Assembly (NCBI GenBank): GCA_018287875.1
Contig: JAGVVL010000002.1
Coordinates: forward strand, 3,100,001 to 3,164,000
DNA length: 64,000 nt
Direction: 5' to 3'
DNA from: Nigrospora sphaerica
Lineage: Eukaryota; Ascomycota; Sordariomycetes; Amphisphaeriales; Apiosporaceae
The notes beneath the pieces were generated by a model, which was not told the DNA's origin, ran no database searches, and saw only the letters and a program-made list of their open reading frames with translations. Below, piece by piece: positions 1-10,019 of this stretch. The stretch's first letter is position 1, and every line of letters starts with the position of its first letter. A program made the position numbers and the translations under genes.

Positions 1-2
1 GC

Positions 3-191
3 GGCGACGTTAAGCTGGGCGCCGACGGCTCACCCCAGGTCATCAGCAAGAAGGACCTCAAGAAGCAGCGCAAAGAGGAGGAGGCCGAGGAGGCCAACGG
101 CAAGAAGAAGCGGAAGCACGACGACGAAGAAGAGGTGGAAGAGAAGGAGAGCAAGAAGAGCAAGAAGAAGTCCAAGAAGGAGAAGGCATAG
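3..191 (+). CDS. 3' end of a Lys/Glu-rich nucleolar-type protein (Nop56/Nop58-like tail)
   Basis: Partial gene: only the last 62 codons are inside the window, ending in TAG at 189-191. The visible part is extremely charged, with clusters such as KKLKK-type, GKKKRKHDDEEE and ESKKSKKKSKKEKA at the C-terminus. Tails of alternating Lys and Glu/Asp runs (KKE/D tails) are typical of the box C/D snoRNP proteins Nop56 and Nop58 and of a few other nucleolar proteins such as Cbf5. The assignment to that class is inference, because no folded domain is visible. The tail would act as a nuclear/nucleolar localisation and RNA-contact region. The codons are GC-rich and consistent with expressed coding DNA. 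Confidence 0.55.
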   Translation, partial: GDVKLGADGSPQVISKKDLKKQRKEEEAEEANGKKKRKHDDEEEVEEKESKKSKKKSKKEKA

Positions 192-904
192 ACGTTCTTG
201 GCGCGCCTCTTGCGTCTGGTTCGTCGGTTTGGTCTGTACCATATGCACACGGGCCGGCTTCTGGTTATCAAGACAGGGTGCCCACCGTCATGTCCTGTTG
301 CTGATTTACTCGTTCAAAATAAGGATGGCGTTCGGGATTGGTCGGTCATACCATGGTTTCTGTCGTCTTTACAGTTCTGCGTTGCGATGCATGGCTGGTA
401 GCTTAATGCGAAGCGAACTACACAACTTCCCAGCATGAAGCGCCTATACACTGTCGAATGTGGAGGCTGATGCTCTTCGTGATTTGGTACTCTGGCGCTG
501 TGGGCCGTCATCGTACAGTTTCGCGCATCCTGCGAAGACTCAACGTGTGAAGTGGCGTCCCGCCTTGGGACCCGTGAACGGAGAGGGTTTGACGACCAGC
601 TGACCCGGGCGGTCAGGTGCTGTGTACTTAGATATACGTGTTGCCAGCTACACCATCAGCACATACAATGCAATGTAATTACACCCGCTACTCATACATG
701 GTGTGGTCCAGGGGCTCGTTTTTGTTCGACGTGCTCCAACGATTTCGAGTTGGACGGCAAGGGGGCGACAAGCCAGGCCGGGGGAAAAGCAGGCATGTAG
801 GTGCCGGTGTGCACAGACCATGCCGCATGCCACTTTCTTACTTTCCTCCATGCCCAGCTTGAGAAACATCCTTCCGTCACATCCAGCACAGCTCACACTC
901 GACC
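192..904. other. Intergenic: 3' flank of the left-edge gene and promoter/leader of HUB1
   Basis: No coding region is supported. The last 150 bases before the HUB1 start are pyrimidine-rich, with stretches such as cttactttcctccatg, as expected of a fungal promoter and leader. I see no clear TATA box and no repeat. Confidence 0.5.
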
Positions 905-1579
905 ATGCCGGACCGTGAGCGCAGTCGCTCGCCGCGACGGGATCGAGCCCCGAGGGGGAGCTCGAGAGACCGCGACTGCGACCGCGACCGCGACCGCGAC
1001 CGAGACCACGACCGGCGCGACCGTGACCGCGATCGCACCCACGACCGGCGCGACCGGGACACTCCCCGCCGCGACAGCGACCGGGACGACCGCCCACGCC
1101 CCAAGAAGAAGACGGGCGGCTTCAACTTCAAAGATAAGCGGCGCGACGAGAACGACGACGACCGAGACGGCGACCGGCGCGGCGCGGGCTCCCTGCAGCG
1201 GGGCTACCGCCACCGCTCGCCGTCGCCGCGGAGCAAGCGGCCGCCCGCCCGCGAGGGCCGCGCCACGGCCGACACATCGAAGCCACCGGCGCGCGCACCC
1301 GCGGCGGCGTCTTCATCGTCGGGCGGCGCCAAGCCGGGCCTCGAGATGATCATCGTGCACGTCAACGACCGGCTCGGCACCAAGGCGGCCATTCCCTGCC
1401 TGCCGTCGGACACGATCCGGCAGTTCAAGATCATCGTGGCCGCCCGCATCGGCCGGGAGCCGCACGAGATCCTGCTGAAGCGCCAGGGCATGCGGCCCTT
1501 CAAGGACATGCTGACGCTGGCCGACTACGAGATCAGCAACGGCGTACAGCTCGACCTCGAGGTCGACACGGGGGATTAA
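905..1579 (+). CDS. HUB1: Ubiquitin-like modifier Hub1/UBL5 with RS/RD-rich N-terminal extension
   Basis: Intronless, 224 aa. Residues about 149-224 form a ubiquitin-like fold of the Hub1/UBL5 family. It begins MIIVHVNDRLGTK, continues through the family's LPSDTIRQFK and EILLKRQG segments to the DYEISNGVQLDLE end, and has no C-terminal di-glycine. Hub1 is known to bind spliceosomal proteins non-covalently (Snu66 HIND elements) and to influence splice-site use. The C-terminus here is VDTGD, without the double tyrosine seen in yeast Hub1. The first 145 residues are an Arg/Asp/Ser region (RDRDRD repeats and RSRSP or RSPSP motifs) that resembles RS domains of splicing factors. Yeast and human Hub1 are only about 73 aa and lack this region. 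The ATG at 905 (ACCATGCC) opens the extension in frame; an internal start at the ubiquitin domain Met (about 1346) could give the short form. Confidence 0.85.
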   Translation: MPDRERSRSPRRDRAPRGSSRDRDCDRDRDRDRDHDRRDRDRDRTHDRRDRDTPRRDSDRDDRPRPKKKTGGFNFKDKRRDENDDDRDGDRRGAGSLQRGYRHRSPSPRSKRPPAREGRATADTSKPPARAPAAASSSSGGAKPGLEMIIVHVNDRLGTKAAIPCLPSDTIRQFKIIVAARIGREPHEILLKRQGMRPFKDMLTLADYEISNGVQLDLEVDTGD

Positions 1580-2415
1580 TGAAAAAGAAAATTTGAGGAT
1601 CCCCGGCCACGGCCGTACGGCTAGGGACAAAACCCCATCCCCTCCCCCAAGATACAAGCGCGCGCGGCCGCCGGACGGGCACAGAAGGTTTTACGAGGAA
1701 GCCGACAGGTATCAAACGGAAGAAGAGCAAGACGGGCGAAAGTGAGTATGCTCGACTGGGGGACCTCGTTGCAACCAAGTTTAGTTAACGTAGTACCCAT
1801 AAGGCATAGAGAGCTACAATTCGGATCCTGGAGATATTGTAAGTTCTACTGGTGTAGCGCATTCGTGATGGTTGCATGTCGTGAACGCCTAGGGACCTCT
1901 CAAGGGATGAAGGGCGGCGCGTGCTTCGCAGCCGGGCCGGTTGTATTTGTCTTGGGGGGTCGCGTGCAAGATGTCTTCACAGCGAGCAACATGGCTTGGG
2001 CGTGACCCGCCGGGAGGACGTGGGAGCCATCGTCAAGACGGAATAAAGACCCGTCCAAGCAACACGACACCTACACTCGACGATTTCTGCCTCTGGCACT
2101 TCTCCCTGCCTGCTCGTCCGCTTTGGGCTAAAGTGTCACGTGCTCACGCGCTGTCGTGTCTGGCCGAGTGGCGCGGGGCGGACGCGCCCTGCGCATGACA
2201 ACGCCAGGACGCCGGGTGACTCAACAGCCAGAACAGCGCTTGGCTGGCTTCGGGGCATCGCATCTTGCCCAGTAGCTGCAGTGAAGGCCATGATATATCA
2301 ACAGTGCGCGACCTTCGAGTTCCGTCTCCGTAACCGTTCAGAACTCTCACCGTCTTCCCCATCCACATCACCACCAACACCGCGCTCCCCCTCCGACCGC
2401 CCCGGAATAAGCCAC
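1580..2415. other. Intergenic between HUB1 and the MGMT gene
   Basis: The 3' flank of HUB1 is followed by the promoter of the methyltransferase gene. A CT- and CA-rich stretch around 2340-2400 precedes the chosen start and fits a leader. An in-frame upstream ATG at 2290 could extend the methyltransferase by 42 residues of low-complexity sequence. I see no separate gene. Confidence 0.45.
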
Positions 2416-3287
2416 ATGGCCGTCGGACAAAAGCGGAAGCGCACCGCCGAAGAATCCCGGCCATTGGACGACGGCGGCCTCCCTACTACCACCAGCAACG
2501 GTAGCAGCAGTAGCGACAACTCATGCTCGCGGCGGCCCGCCAAGGTTCCGCGCGCGTCACTGACCACGTCTCGTGACCTGCCGGCGGTGCCGGACCCGGC
2601 CGAGATGGGCCCGCAGCTGCGGCGCATCGCGGCGTCGGACCGGACGGCCTTCGAGAAGCGCGTGCTCGCGCTGCTGTGCCAGATCCCCGCCGGCCGCGTG
2701 TCGACGTACGGCCTCATGGCGGCGCACCTGGGCAGCGCGCCGCGCGCCGTCGGTAACGCCGTAAGCTGAAGCCCCCTCCAAAGGCTCTCCCCTGGGATTT
2801 GTTTTTTGGGCCTTCTCGCCCGCTCCCCCCCCTCGCTTTTGCCCTTCCCGTTGTCTGTCCCCGCCGGTTCTCCCGGTTTCCCTCCCGACTTTTGGCGGCG
2901 GGAGGAGGGCATGCCCAATCAGGCGCCCGGAACAGCATACTTCACGACGATCTTGTCCGGCCTGGGGAATCACTACTGACTTGGCCTGGTGACAAAGCTG
3001 CGCCGCAACCCCTTTGCGCCCCAGGTAAAGCACCCCATGCCCACCCACCCCTTACCCGTCGCCGGGGAAAACGTGCGAAAACTTATTCGGAATCTTGTCC
3101 CCCTCGCCAGGTCCCATGTCACCGCGTCGTCGCGACGGGCGGCGCCCTCGGCGGCTTCAAGGGCCACTGGTCCACAAACGGCGAGGGCATCACCATCGAC
3201 GAGAAGAAGCGCCTGCTGCGCCGCGAGGGCGTGCGCATCGATGATAAGGGCCGCGTCTTGGGCTCGCCCTGGGGAGGGTTCACGTAA
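2416..3287 (+). CDS. MGT1: O6-methylguanine-DNA methyltransferase (MGMT/Ogt family)
   Basis: Three exons: 2416-2760, 2998-3024 and 3111-3287, giving 182 aa. The protein transfers an alkyl group from O6-alkylguanine in DNA onto its own cysteine (suicide repair, nuclear). Residues about 75-115 are the helix-turn-helix part, with FEKRVLALLCQIPAGRVSTY and the arginine-finger region PRAVGNA. The tiny second exon (27 nt) encodes LRRNPFAPQ. Exon 3 starts VPCHRV, the active-site motif with acceptor Cys127, followed by VVATGGALGGFKG. The three exons join in phase (gtaagc...acaaag, gtaaag...gccag), and the spliced order LRRNPFAPQ-VPCHRV matches the family. The N-terminal about 60 residues are Ser-rich with a basic KRKR patch, a possible nuclear signal. 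The first intron is 237 nt, long for this genome. An ATL-type relative lies at 55298. Confidence 0.92.
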
Positions 3288-4289
3288 GGGCGGGGTTGAA
3301 AGGGGGGAGGGCGAACGATACTTGGGTTTTAGGGCTCGGGAGGACGTAGATTATTCGAGGCTCAATGTTCGTCATGGCTGGCATGAACGAGCCACTCGGT
3401 ACTGCGTGGGCTGTAATGCGGTACTCACGTGCCTACGCAATACTGCGGAAACGTCGTCGCAACAAGGCGCTTCTGCCTTTGCCACGTGTTTTTCGAAATT
3501 CTCCGAGTTGTCGTCCTCTCCCCTTTGGGCCTCGAAGCAGCTGACTCTCATCTATACCGCCCATCTTGCCGTCCTCTGTACACTCGGGGAGAGATTCTCG
3601 GAACTTCGTGTCGGCTGTTCCTGCCCAGTTGCTACAGAGGAACCGCAACCCCTGATCCGCCTACTCAGATAAGTTCGAGAGGCCGGCAGTGGAAGTGGGG
3701 GAGAAGTGCAACTGGCATGAGGTCCTCGTCTGCGTGGGAACCCCCGTATGCCCTATACCCCCCCTCTCTTCACAGCCGTTATCTCCTCATTTGTCGGTGG
3801 GCTGCCTGTGCCAGTATTCGCGACTCACAATGTCAATCAAGATTGTCGCCCTTTCTTCCTGGTAAATACGCGACGGTTCGAATCCGCCTTTGACCGTGAC
3901 TACCCCCGCCGATCCGCAACATAACTTCCAATGGACCCTATCGTATCCCACCGACTGGTTTACCCACGCTATACGTTCATAACACATTCCGAATCGACAG
4001 ACAAACCTGCGAACAGGAGGGCCAAGACGTGGGAGCTTCGACCAAGTTCTCCTCGCAACATACACAAGCGCCCGATTCGTGTGCATTCGCTCCGTGCAAG
4101 CACCAAGGCCTCCATCCCTACCCCCCTTAATTCCTGCTTACACGAGCAACCGTCCGCCAATACAGCGACGCCCGACCCCAGTCATCATGGGGAACCCCCG
4201 GGACGCGATTTCACCAGCTGCGCATGGAGCGGTCGGTCGAGGAGGTGAAGACGCCGGCGCAGGGCCTAAAGAAAAAGGGGGGGCCGCCA
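3288..4289. other. Intergenic, no gene recognised
   Basis: No reading frame here has recognisable motifs. A B-box-like ggttcgaatcc at about 3875 lacks the rest of a tRNA. Confidence 0.45.
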
Positions 4290-4868
4290 TCACGGCCACA
4301 GGCGCCCGAGCAGGTGCGCGCCGACGGCGAGGGCGAGGGCGCCTAGCGCCGCGGATCGACGGTCGGGGGCCGCGGCCGCCGGCGGCCGTGGCGTCGAAGA
4401 TGGGGTGCCGCCGCTGTTGTGGGGGCCCTCGGTGGCTGTGGCCGCGGTGGTCAGGGGCGGCGACGAGGACGCGGGCCGGGGCGCGGTGCCGGCGGGCACG
4501 GTGGTGGCGGCGGGCGGCGGCGGGGTCTGGCCGCTGGAGGCGGACGTCGGGGACGACGGACCGCCGCCGCCGGGGACCACGGTTCCGCCGGGCGCGGGGG
4601 CGTCGACGGGCGGCGGCGGCGGCGGACCGCCCGCGACGACGGTGGTGTCGGGCGTCTCGCGGCCCGGCGCCGGCCGCACAACGCTCACGCACGACCCCGG
4701 GACCGGGAGCGGGTCCGGCCCCGGGTCCGCGTACGCGCAGTCGCCGACGATGACGGCCGTGGCGCCGGCGGTCGCGGCGAGGACGAGGACGAGGGTGGGG
4801 GACACGAGGGGCCCGCCGGCGGCGCGACGGCGGCGCGCGGGGTTCGCGGTGCTTGGGCATGCCGGCAT
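4290..4868 (-). CDS. Uncertain: Pro/Ala/Thr-rich protein with hydrophobic N and C termini (possible GPI-type surface protein)
   Basis: Open frame of 192 aa in extremely GC-rich DNA, not recognised. It has a basic start followed by a hydrophobic segment (residues about 24-45, LVLVLAATAGATAVIV) that could be a signal peptide or anchor. A long Pro/Ala/Thr/Ser-rich middle with P-runs and G-runs follows. The end, SAALGALALAVGAHLLGRLW, is a hydrophobic tail like a GPI-attachment signal. Such an architecture is usual for fungal wall or membrane proteins. However, other frames across the same bases are also open because of base composition, so this may be a chance frame. Confidence 0.3.
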   Translation of the reverse strand: MPACPSTANPARRRRAAGGPLVSPTLVLVLAATAGATAVIVGDCAYADPGPDPLPVPGSCVSVVRPAPGRETPDTTVVAGGPPPPPPVDAPAPGGTVVPGGGGPSSPTSASSGQTPPPPAATTVPAGTAPRPASSSPPLTTAATATEGPHNSGGTPSSTPRPPAAAAPDRRSAALGALALAVGAHLLGRLWP

Positions 4869-5413
4869 GTTCGTGCTGCAGCTGGTACCGGAATTCCTTT
4901 GGAGGGCAACGGCGGGGTGAGAATGGTGGGAGAAGGATGAGGGGGTGAGAGGTCGATATTGGGCCTACGACGGGATAGGTTTTCCTGTGATGGGTTCGCC
5001 TTGTTCTGCGGAGTATCTATGCGTCTGGGCCTCGCTTTATCAGGGCTTGCGCGTTTATTACACCTCTGCTATTTGTACCCCTTTTGCTTCCGGGCTTTTC
5101 GGAAGCCTACCCAGGCGATTCAATCCCTCGGTATCGCCGGAAATGTTATTCGCCCACGCCACCTCCGTAGTGCCGCCTTCGCATAGAAGGTCACATGGGC
5201 TTCGCATGAACCGTTACCCCTACCCCGGCCGACATGTGTATCCAAGGAAGAATCCGTGCCCTGCTTTTACCTCTCCGCCATATGAAAGGCAGACGAGTCC
5301 TTTTGCCCCTCCCGCCTCGAATAGTTTCTGTCGGCAACATGTATCACGCATAGCTTCAGTCTTCCGTTGCTGGTGGTTACCGCTCGCGCAGCCTCGGCCA
5401 ACGTCGAAGAGAG
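4869..5413. other. Intergenic, no gene recognised
   Basis: Moderate GC with no motif-bearing frame. The part next to 4868 could be the promoter of the uncertain minus-strand gene. Confidence 0.35.
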
Positions 5414-5860
5414 TTGATACCTAATCCAGCCGTCCGACGCGGTCGAGCGCGACATCGTCAAGCCGTTCGGGCCGTGGCCAGGGTACGTCGACGGCAAAAC
5501 CGAAGCGTCCAGCAGAAGATCCTCGAGTCCGTCTTTGCCGGCAAAGATCAGACTCCCCCCCCTGAGAAACCAGGGGTTTTGGATGTTGTAATCGGTTTGC
5601 GAACGGGGAAACATCAGGAATTTGCTCTACGGCCTCCTAGTTCAGAGGAGGAAACCCCCTCTCCGACCTCTGGACGGTGATAGTCCCAAGACAGAATCTG
5701 CGTTGAGTTGCACGGGGCAGAACCAGATGGGCCAGCCGGCCTTTGACATCAATCGCGTCGACAGGACGGCATCGCGGACGTGGCTGATCAGGACCGACAA
5801 GGCGCCGCGCGCCCAAGCTTGCAGCGCTGCCTACGTCAACCACGCCGACGGCAAGCAGTA
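5414..5860 (+). other. Coding-like stretch, unidentified (possible gene remnant)
   Basis: Several short pieces in different frames look protein-like. Examples are a frame reading DAVERDIVKPFGPWPGYVDG at about 5434-5493, one reading KPGVLDVVIGLRTGKHQEF at about 5566-5625, and one reading GQPAFDINRVDRTASRTWLI at about 5731-5790. The last is followed by a possible donor (gtacgt) at 5859 and a CT microsatellite. I could not join them into one spliced frame and do not recognise the family. It may be an intron-rich divergent gene or a decayed one. Confidence 0.25.
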
Positions 5861-5863
5861 CGT

Positions 5864-5906
5864 CATCTCTCTCTCTTTCCCTCTCTCTCTCTCTCTCTCT
5901 CTCTCA
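5864..5906 (+). repeat. CT dinucleotide microsatellite
   Basis: Nearly uninterrupted CT repeat with one ttccc interruption near 5877-5880, including a perfect run at 5881-5905. It lies directly after the coding-like stretch. Confidence 0.9.
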
Positions 5907-6844
5907 GAGGCACACAGGAATCGGGTAGCGGGGGAGCGATTGCGAAGAACCATCGGCACCGGCTTTCGGTTTGTTTGCACGATGTTCGGCAACTTCCCTT
6001 ACCCCCTGCCTGGGCTCCCCTGGATAATCCGGGGGTGTCCGCCTCTTGTCGCTAGGGCCAAGGCCCCAAGTCTCCCGTGTGCTTCCCAGTGAGCCATGCC
6101 GGGATCGACCGTCTACTTCTTTTCATGCATCATATCGCGTGCTCAGACATGATCGACAGGAGTCGTTGTGGCTCCTTGGTCGTGCCGCCCAATCTCCGCG
6201 TCATACGTCGTAGCAACCGCTTGCACTTGGTTTCATACTGCCCTATGCCGATGGCGCGCTCGCTATGGACAGGTTCGGCGACGACGCCCCATACCAAACA
6301 TCGATGGATCATTTCGCTGCGTTTCGCTACCACCGGCCTCGAATACCCCGTGCTCGAATCTCCCTCCAAACCTGCATCAGCCGACCACTAAGCCACAGTA
6401 CATAGTCCGGCAGGCCATATTTCGCCCCCCAAATTACTCTACAAACGACCGACAATCGAGACTCTTTGCCTGGCTAACTCTCAATCCACACTGTCGGCGG
6501 GGCTCGCAAGCACGAGTTCCGCGGGCCAGGTCCTGTGACAAAAAGAAATAATCCCGCCCTCAACCTTCGACTCGGTTCCAGGACAAAGCGCCGCTGAAGA
6601 AGACTGTTGCTTTTCGAGAGTTACGCCATGAAAACGGTGACGCGGACGGCACGACGAAGAACGAAAGGGTATATGTGTCGTGGTCTGAAAGGAGACGCAA
6701 ACCGAAGCCAACCAAATACAGAAAGGAGCATGGGAAATGGGAACCAACGGCCATCGGCGACACCACAAGCTGCCGCCCAGTGCCTCGGCGCCTCTCGTGG
6801 CAGCCACCGACCGGCCTGAGCAGCACACCGCCTTTGGCTTGCCA
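5907..6844. other. Intergenic, 3' flank of the minus-strand polyQ gene
   Basis: No supported gene. The part nearest 6844 should hold the 3' UTR and poly(A) site of the gene that ends at 6845. Confidence 0.4.
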
Positions 6845-7091
6845 CTAGAAGAATGCGACCTTGGTAAGTACGCGGTACTCGACGTAGTCCTCGCCGTCTA
6901 TGTTGATGAGCGTCCCGGTGCTGGCGAGTTTGCCACCGAACGGTCCAGTCTGCCGGCGCTCGTACCGGACACCGTTGTACTCCTTCACGTTCTCCATGGA
7001 AGCGGCGTTCATGCCGGGGTGTGCCATCGGGGCCGGCGGCTGTTGCTGGGGTTGATGATGTTGCTGTGGGTGCTGCGGTGGCTGTTGATGC

Positions 7092-7136
<45 letters not shown>

Positions 7137-10019
7137 TGCGGTTGCTCCATGTGCGGCGCCTGCATCGGTATGCCCGGCGCCTGCATCCGCTGCGCGCCCT
7201 GGGATTGCCAGACCTTATTGAGGCGATCCACATTGTCGTGAAAGGCGGCGCGGTTGTCGTGGGGGTTACCGTGCATCTGTTGGCGAGGGTGGTTGTTATA
7301 GCGACCCTCGAGCTTCAAGATCTCTTGCCGGGCCGCCTGGTTGCTGCGCTGGAGGTGATCGGCGCTCTGATTCCTGCCGTTCGCCCGATAGTCGGCCTCG
7401 GGGGCGCTGCGGGGGCCACGCAGCTCATCGTGGATCACGTCCCGCCGCGGGTAGCGCAGCTCGTGGGCCGTGTCCTGCTTGAGGCCGTTCGGCCCACCGC
7501 CGTCCATCTGCGGAAGAGTATGGCGGCCGTTGGCGCCGTGGCCGCCGTGCGCCGTTTTGGAACTGGCAAAAGCGACGCGTCGCTGGGCAATACAGACAGC
7601 CCGTGTCTCGTTGGCCACCTTGTCCTCGGGCTTCTCGCCGCCGTCGATCTGGCACTGCCGGACGCGGCAGTACTCCTTCATCTCCGGTCGGGTGAGCTCG
7701 TTGAGGTGCGGCAGAAAGATGACCTCGTCGTAGTTGATCCAGAGGGCACCGGCACCCGTAGGAAAGTTGCTCTCAAAGTACTTGCCGTCAAGCGTCTCCC
7801 GCACCAGCTTCACCCGGAACATGTCGTTGGCGCCTAGGATCCCATAGACCGCGTGCGCCGCGCCCTTGTCCACCTCGGTCGTGGCTTCCGACTTGCTCCA
7901 GCTGCCGACGGGGATGCGGGTCGGCCGGCTGCCCGGCAGATTCGGGCTCGTATCCCACTCGAAGGGCTGCGGCGGCGCTCCCTGCATGGCCATCTGCATC
8001 TGCATCTGATGCGGCTGGAGCACGTGCTGGGACTGCTGGCGCGGGGGTGGGGGGTGCGACATGAAGCCCTGCGCTTGCTGTACCTGCGCCGGCGCCGGGG
8101 CTTGGCTTTGGGGCGTCAGCGACTCACGACTGGCGGCGATACTGCCCGTGGCGCTGCCGGTGCGCCGACGCTTGCTATCGGGCCGTTGACCGTTCAGAAC
8201 GTGTTCGGGGATCGTAGCGCCGTAGGCGATGGCGGGCGGCTGTGACGTTTCGGGCGGCGGGTTGTTGGCGACGCGACGAACAGCCTCCTCGACGCAGGCC
8301 AAGTCGTTCTTCTTCCGCGTCTCCTCATCCTCATTGGACAGGTCGGCGCTCGTGCGGAGCTTCACGAACTCCTTGACCTGGTTGTGATCCAGGCCAACGA
8401 GGTGCTTTTCGAACACGACCCGCTCAAAGGTCACCCAGCTGCCGCCTGGACCCGGGGGCACGGGGAAGGCACGCGTATTTATCGAGTCATTAGAGCGAGT
8501 TGTCTGCTGGATGCGAGTGCGTAGCCTATCGCGGACGTCCATGAAGCCAACCACTGCGTGCTTCCCCGGCGACTTGGGGACGGGCGAGTCTCTCCAGTAT
8601 CCGAGCAGGACCGACTTGTTGCTACCAAGACCGTGTCGTCGGACTGAAGCTGCGCGGCTCGTCGGTCTCTCCTCAGCATCATCGGCACCACTAAGCAAGC
8701 TTTCTTCCAGCTTGTCTTCGCCGAGGTCGCTGTAGAGCGACGCGCGCTTGCGCTTGGGATAGTGAGCCACCGGTTTCTCCGAGTCCTCCCGGTCGATGAC
8801 TTCAACGTCTTCGGGCTCCGACACGACGACTGGCGACTTCTTCTCGCCCCCCGCTGTCGACACGTGCGCTCCGGCACCCACCACAATTTCGTCACCGAGC
8901 ACGTCGGGACCAACGCTGGAAACCGAGCTGGAAGGAGGAGGACTCAGAATAGTGTCGTCCGCCGTATCCTCGTCTTCGGGCTTGGATGAGTCATGGGTGG
9001 CAGCGCGACTGCTGGAACTTAACGTTAGCATACTACCCCTCTCCTTTTCGGGCAATCCAAGTAAGAAGGCGAGAGGGTTAGTCTCGAAGCTGAAGACCCA
9101 AGAATTGGGTATGCGGCACATGATGGAAAAACTGAGTGTGACTGATGACTACTCAGGACTCCTGCTCCCATGAGGCGGGGATGCGACGCTTTACCCAAGA
9201 CTGAGTGTAATAGATGTTGCTAAAAGACCCAAGGGGGGTGAATGAATGCCTTGCGTGGACATAGGCAGGTGAAGTGGCAAAGAATAAGGTTGTGAAAGGC
9301 AGCATGCGGAAAGGCGGAGCACCATGGCCTTCAATAAGGTCCTCAAGGCCCCAGGAAGGTGCATGGTTAGGTGAGGCAATAGACGACGAGGCAGCATCGA
9401 CAGGAAGGTGGATACAGCATCCTGCTTGATCCTTTCCTTGCCGGATGCCCACCGGGGCCATCAGAATGATGCATACCGACCAGCCCTGACAAGGTGCAGT
9501 GTAAGTGCCATGTGCTTGCAACAGATGGGCAATCCAGATGACAGGGCCTTTCGGGGGGCAGAGCCCGCGTAGTGCTCATGTCCTCAATACTGCAGGCCCC
9601 CCCCGGGGAGCCAGGTGTCACTAGCACCTCCTCGACGACTCTGTCCAGCGGCGTATAGCAGAGTTGGAAGAAAGGGTATACCGGGGAGAACAAACGGGAA
9701 CAAGGATCCGTCTGTCAGGTGGTTCCAGGATCGTGGTGCTGGCGATAATGATGTGGGGCGCACGTTGCAGTCGTTGGAAGTAGAAGGCCAACGAAGGTGA
9801 AGAGAAGAAAACCCCAAACCGAGTAACAAAACAAGCGCGGGGCGATGCAATATAGGCACCGGGAGCCCAGGCTATTGGAGAGATGCCAAAAGAAAGAAAG
9901 AAAACTAGACAGCAGATAAATTGCACATACCTCTCAACTGGTGCCGATTCCACGTCGCGGACTTCGCTGTTGGTAGCCGTTGCAGCTTGAGCGTCGCGTT
10001 CGGCCTCGGCTTCATCCAT
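6845..10019 (-). CDS. Orphan fungal protein with a duplicated ~105-residue domain and a polyQ tract
   Basis: Proposed exons 9931-10019 and 6845-9011, giving 751 aa. Exon 1 starts at ATG 10019 and ends before gtatgt. The acceptor follows a perfect branch point (tgctaacgttaagttccag), and the two exons join in phase. The implied intron is 919 nt, so further small exons are possible; an unspliced start at 9121 is less likely because the branch point lies downstream of it. I do not recognise the family. Residues about 176-280 and 399-513 are clearly related: both contain W-[RS]-[DK]-S, HAV-x-G, a basic strand, FP--x-PG/GAG--WV/I-x-[FY]-[DE], HL-x-x-L, [VM]KE[FY], then a helix ending RRVA. Between and after lie Pro/Gln-rich linkers, a basic KRRR patch at about 311, a run of about 17 glutamines (coded around 7090-7140), and a compact C-terminal block ending YRVLTKVAFF. 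Likely nuclear, by composition only. Confidence 0.75.

Noticed and set aside
648..1213. Minus-strand open frames opposite HUB1 (Arg/Ser- or Ala/Val-rich)
   Set aside because: They are mirror images of the RD-repeat coding sequence and have no motif of their own.
3870..3885. B-box-like ggttcgaatcc suggesting a tRNA
   Set aside because: The T stem has a mismatch, and no D arm, anticodon arm or pairing acceptor strand lies upstream.
6737..7837. 366-codon plus-strand frame rich in Leu
   Set aside because: Antisense shadow of the polyQ gene; the leucine run is the complement of the CAG repeat.
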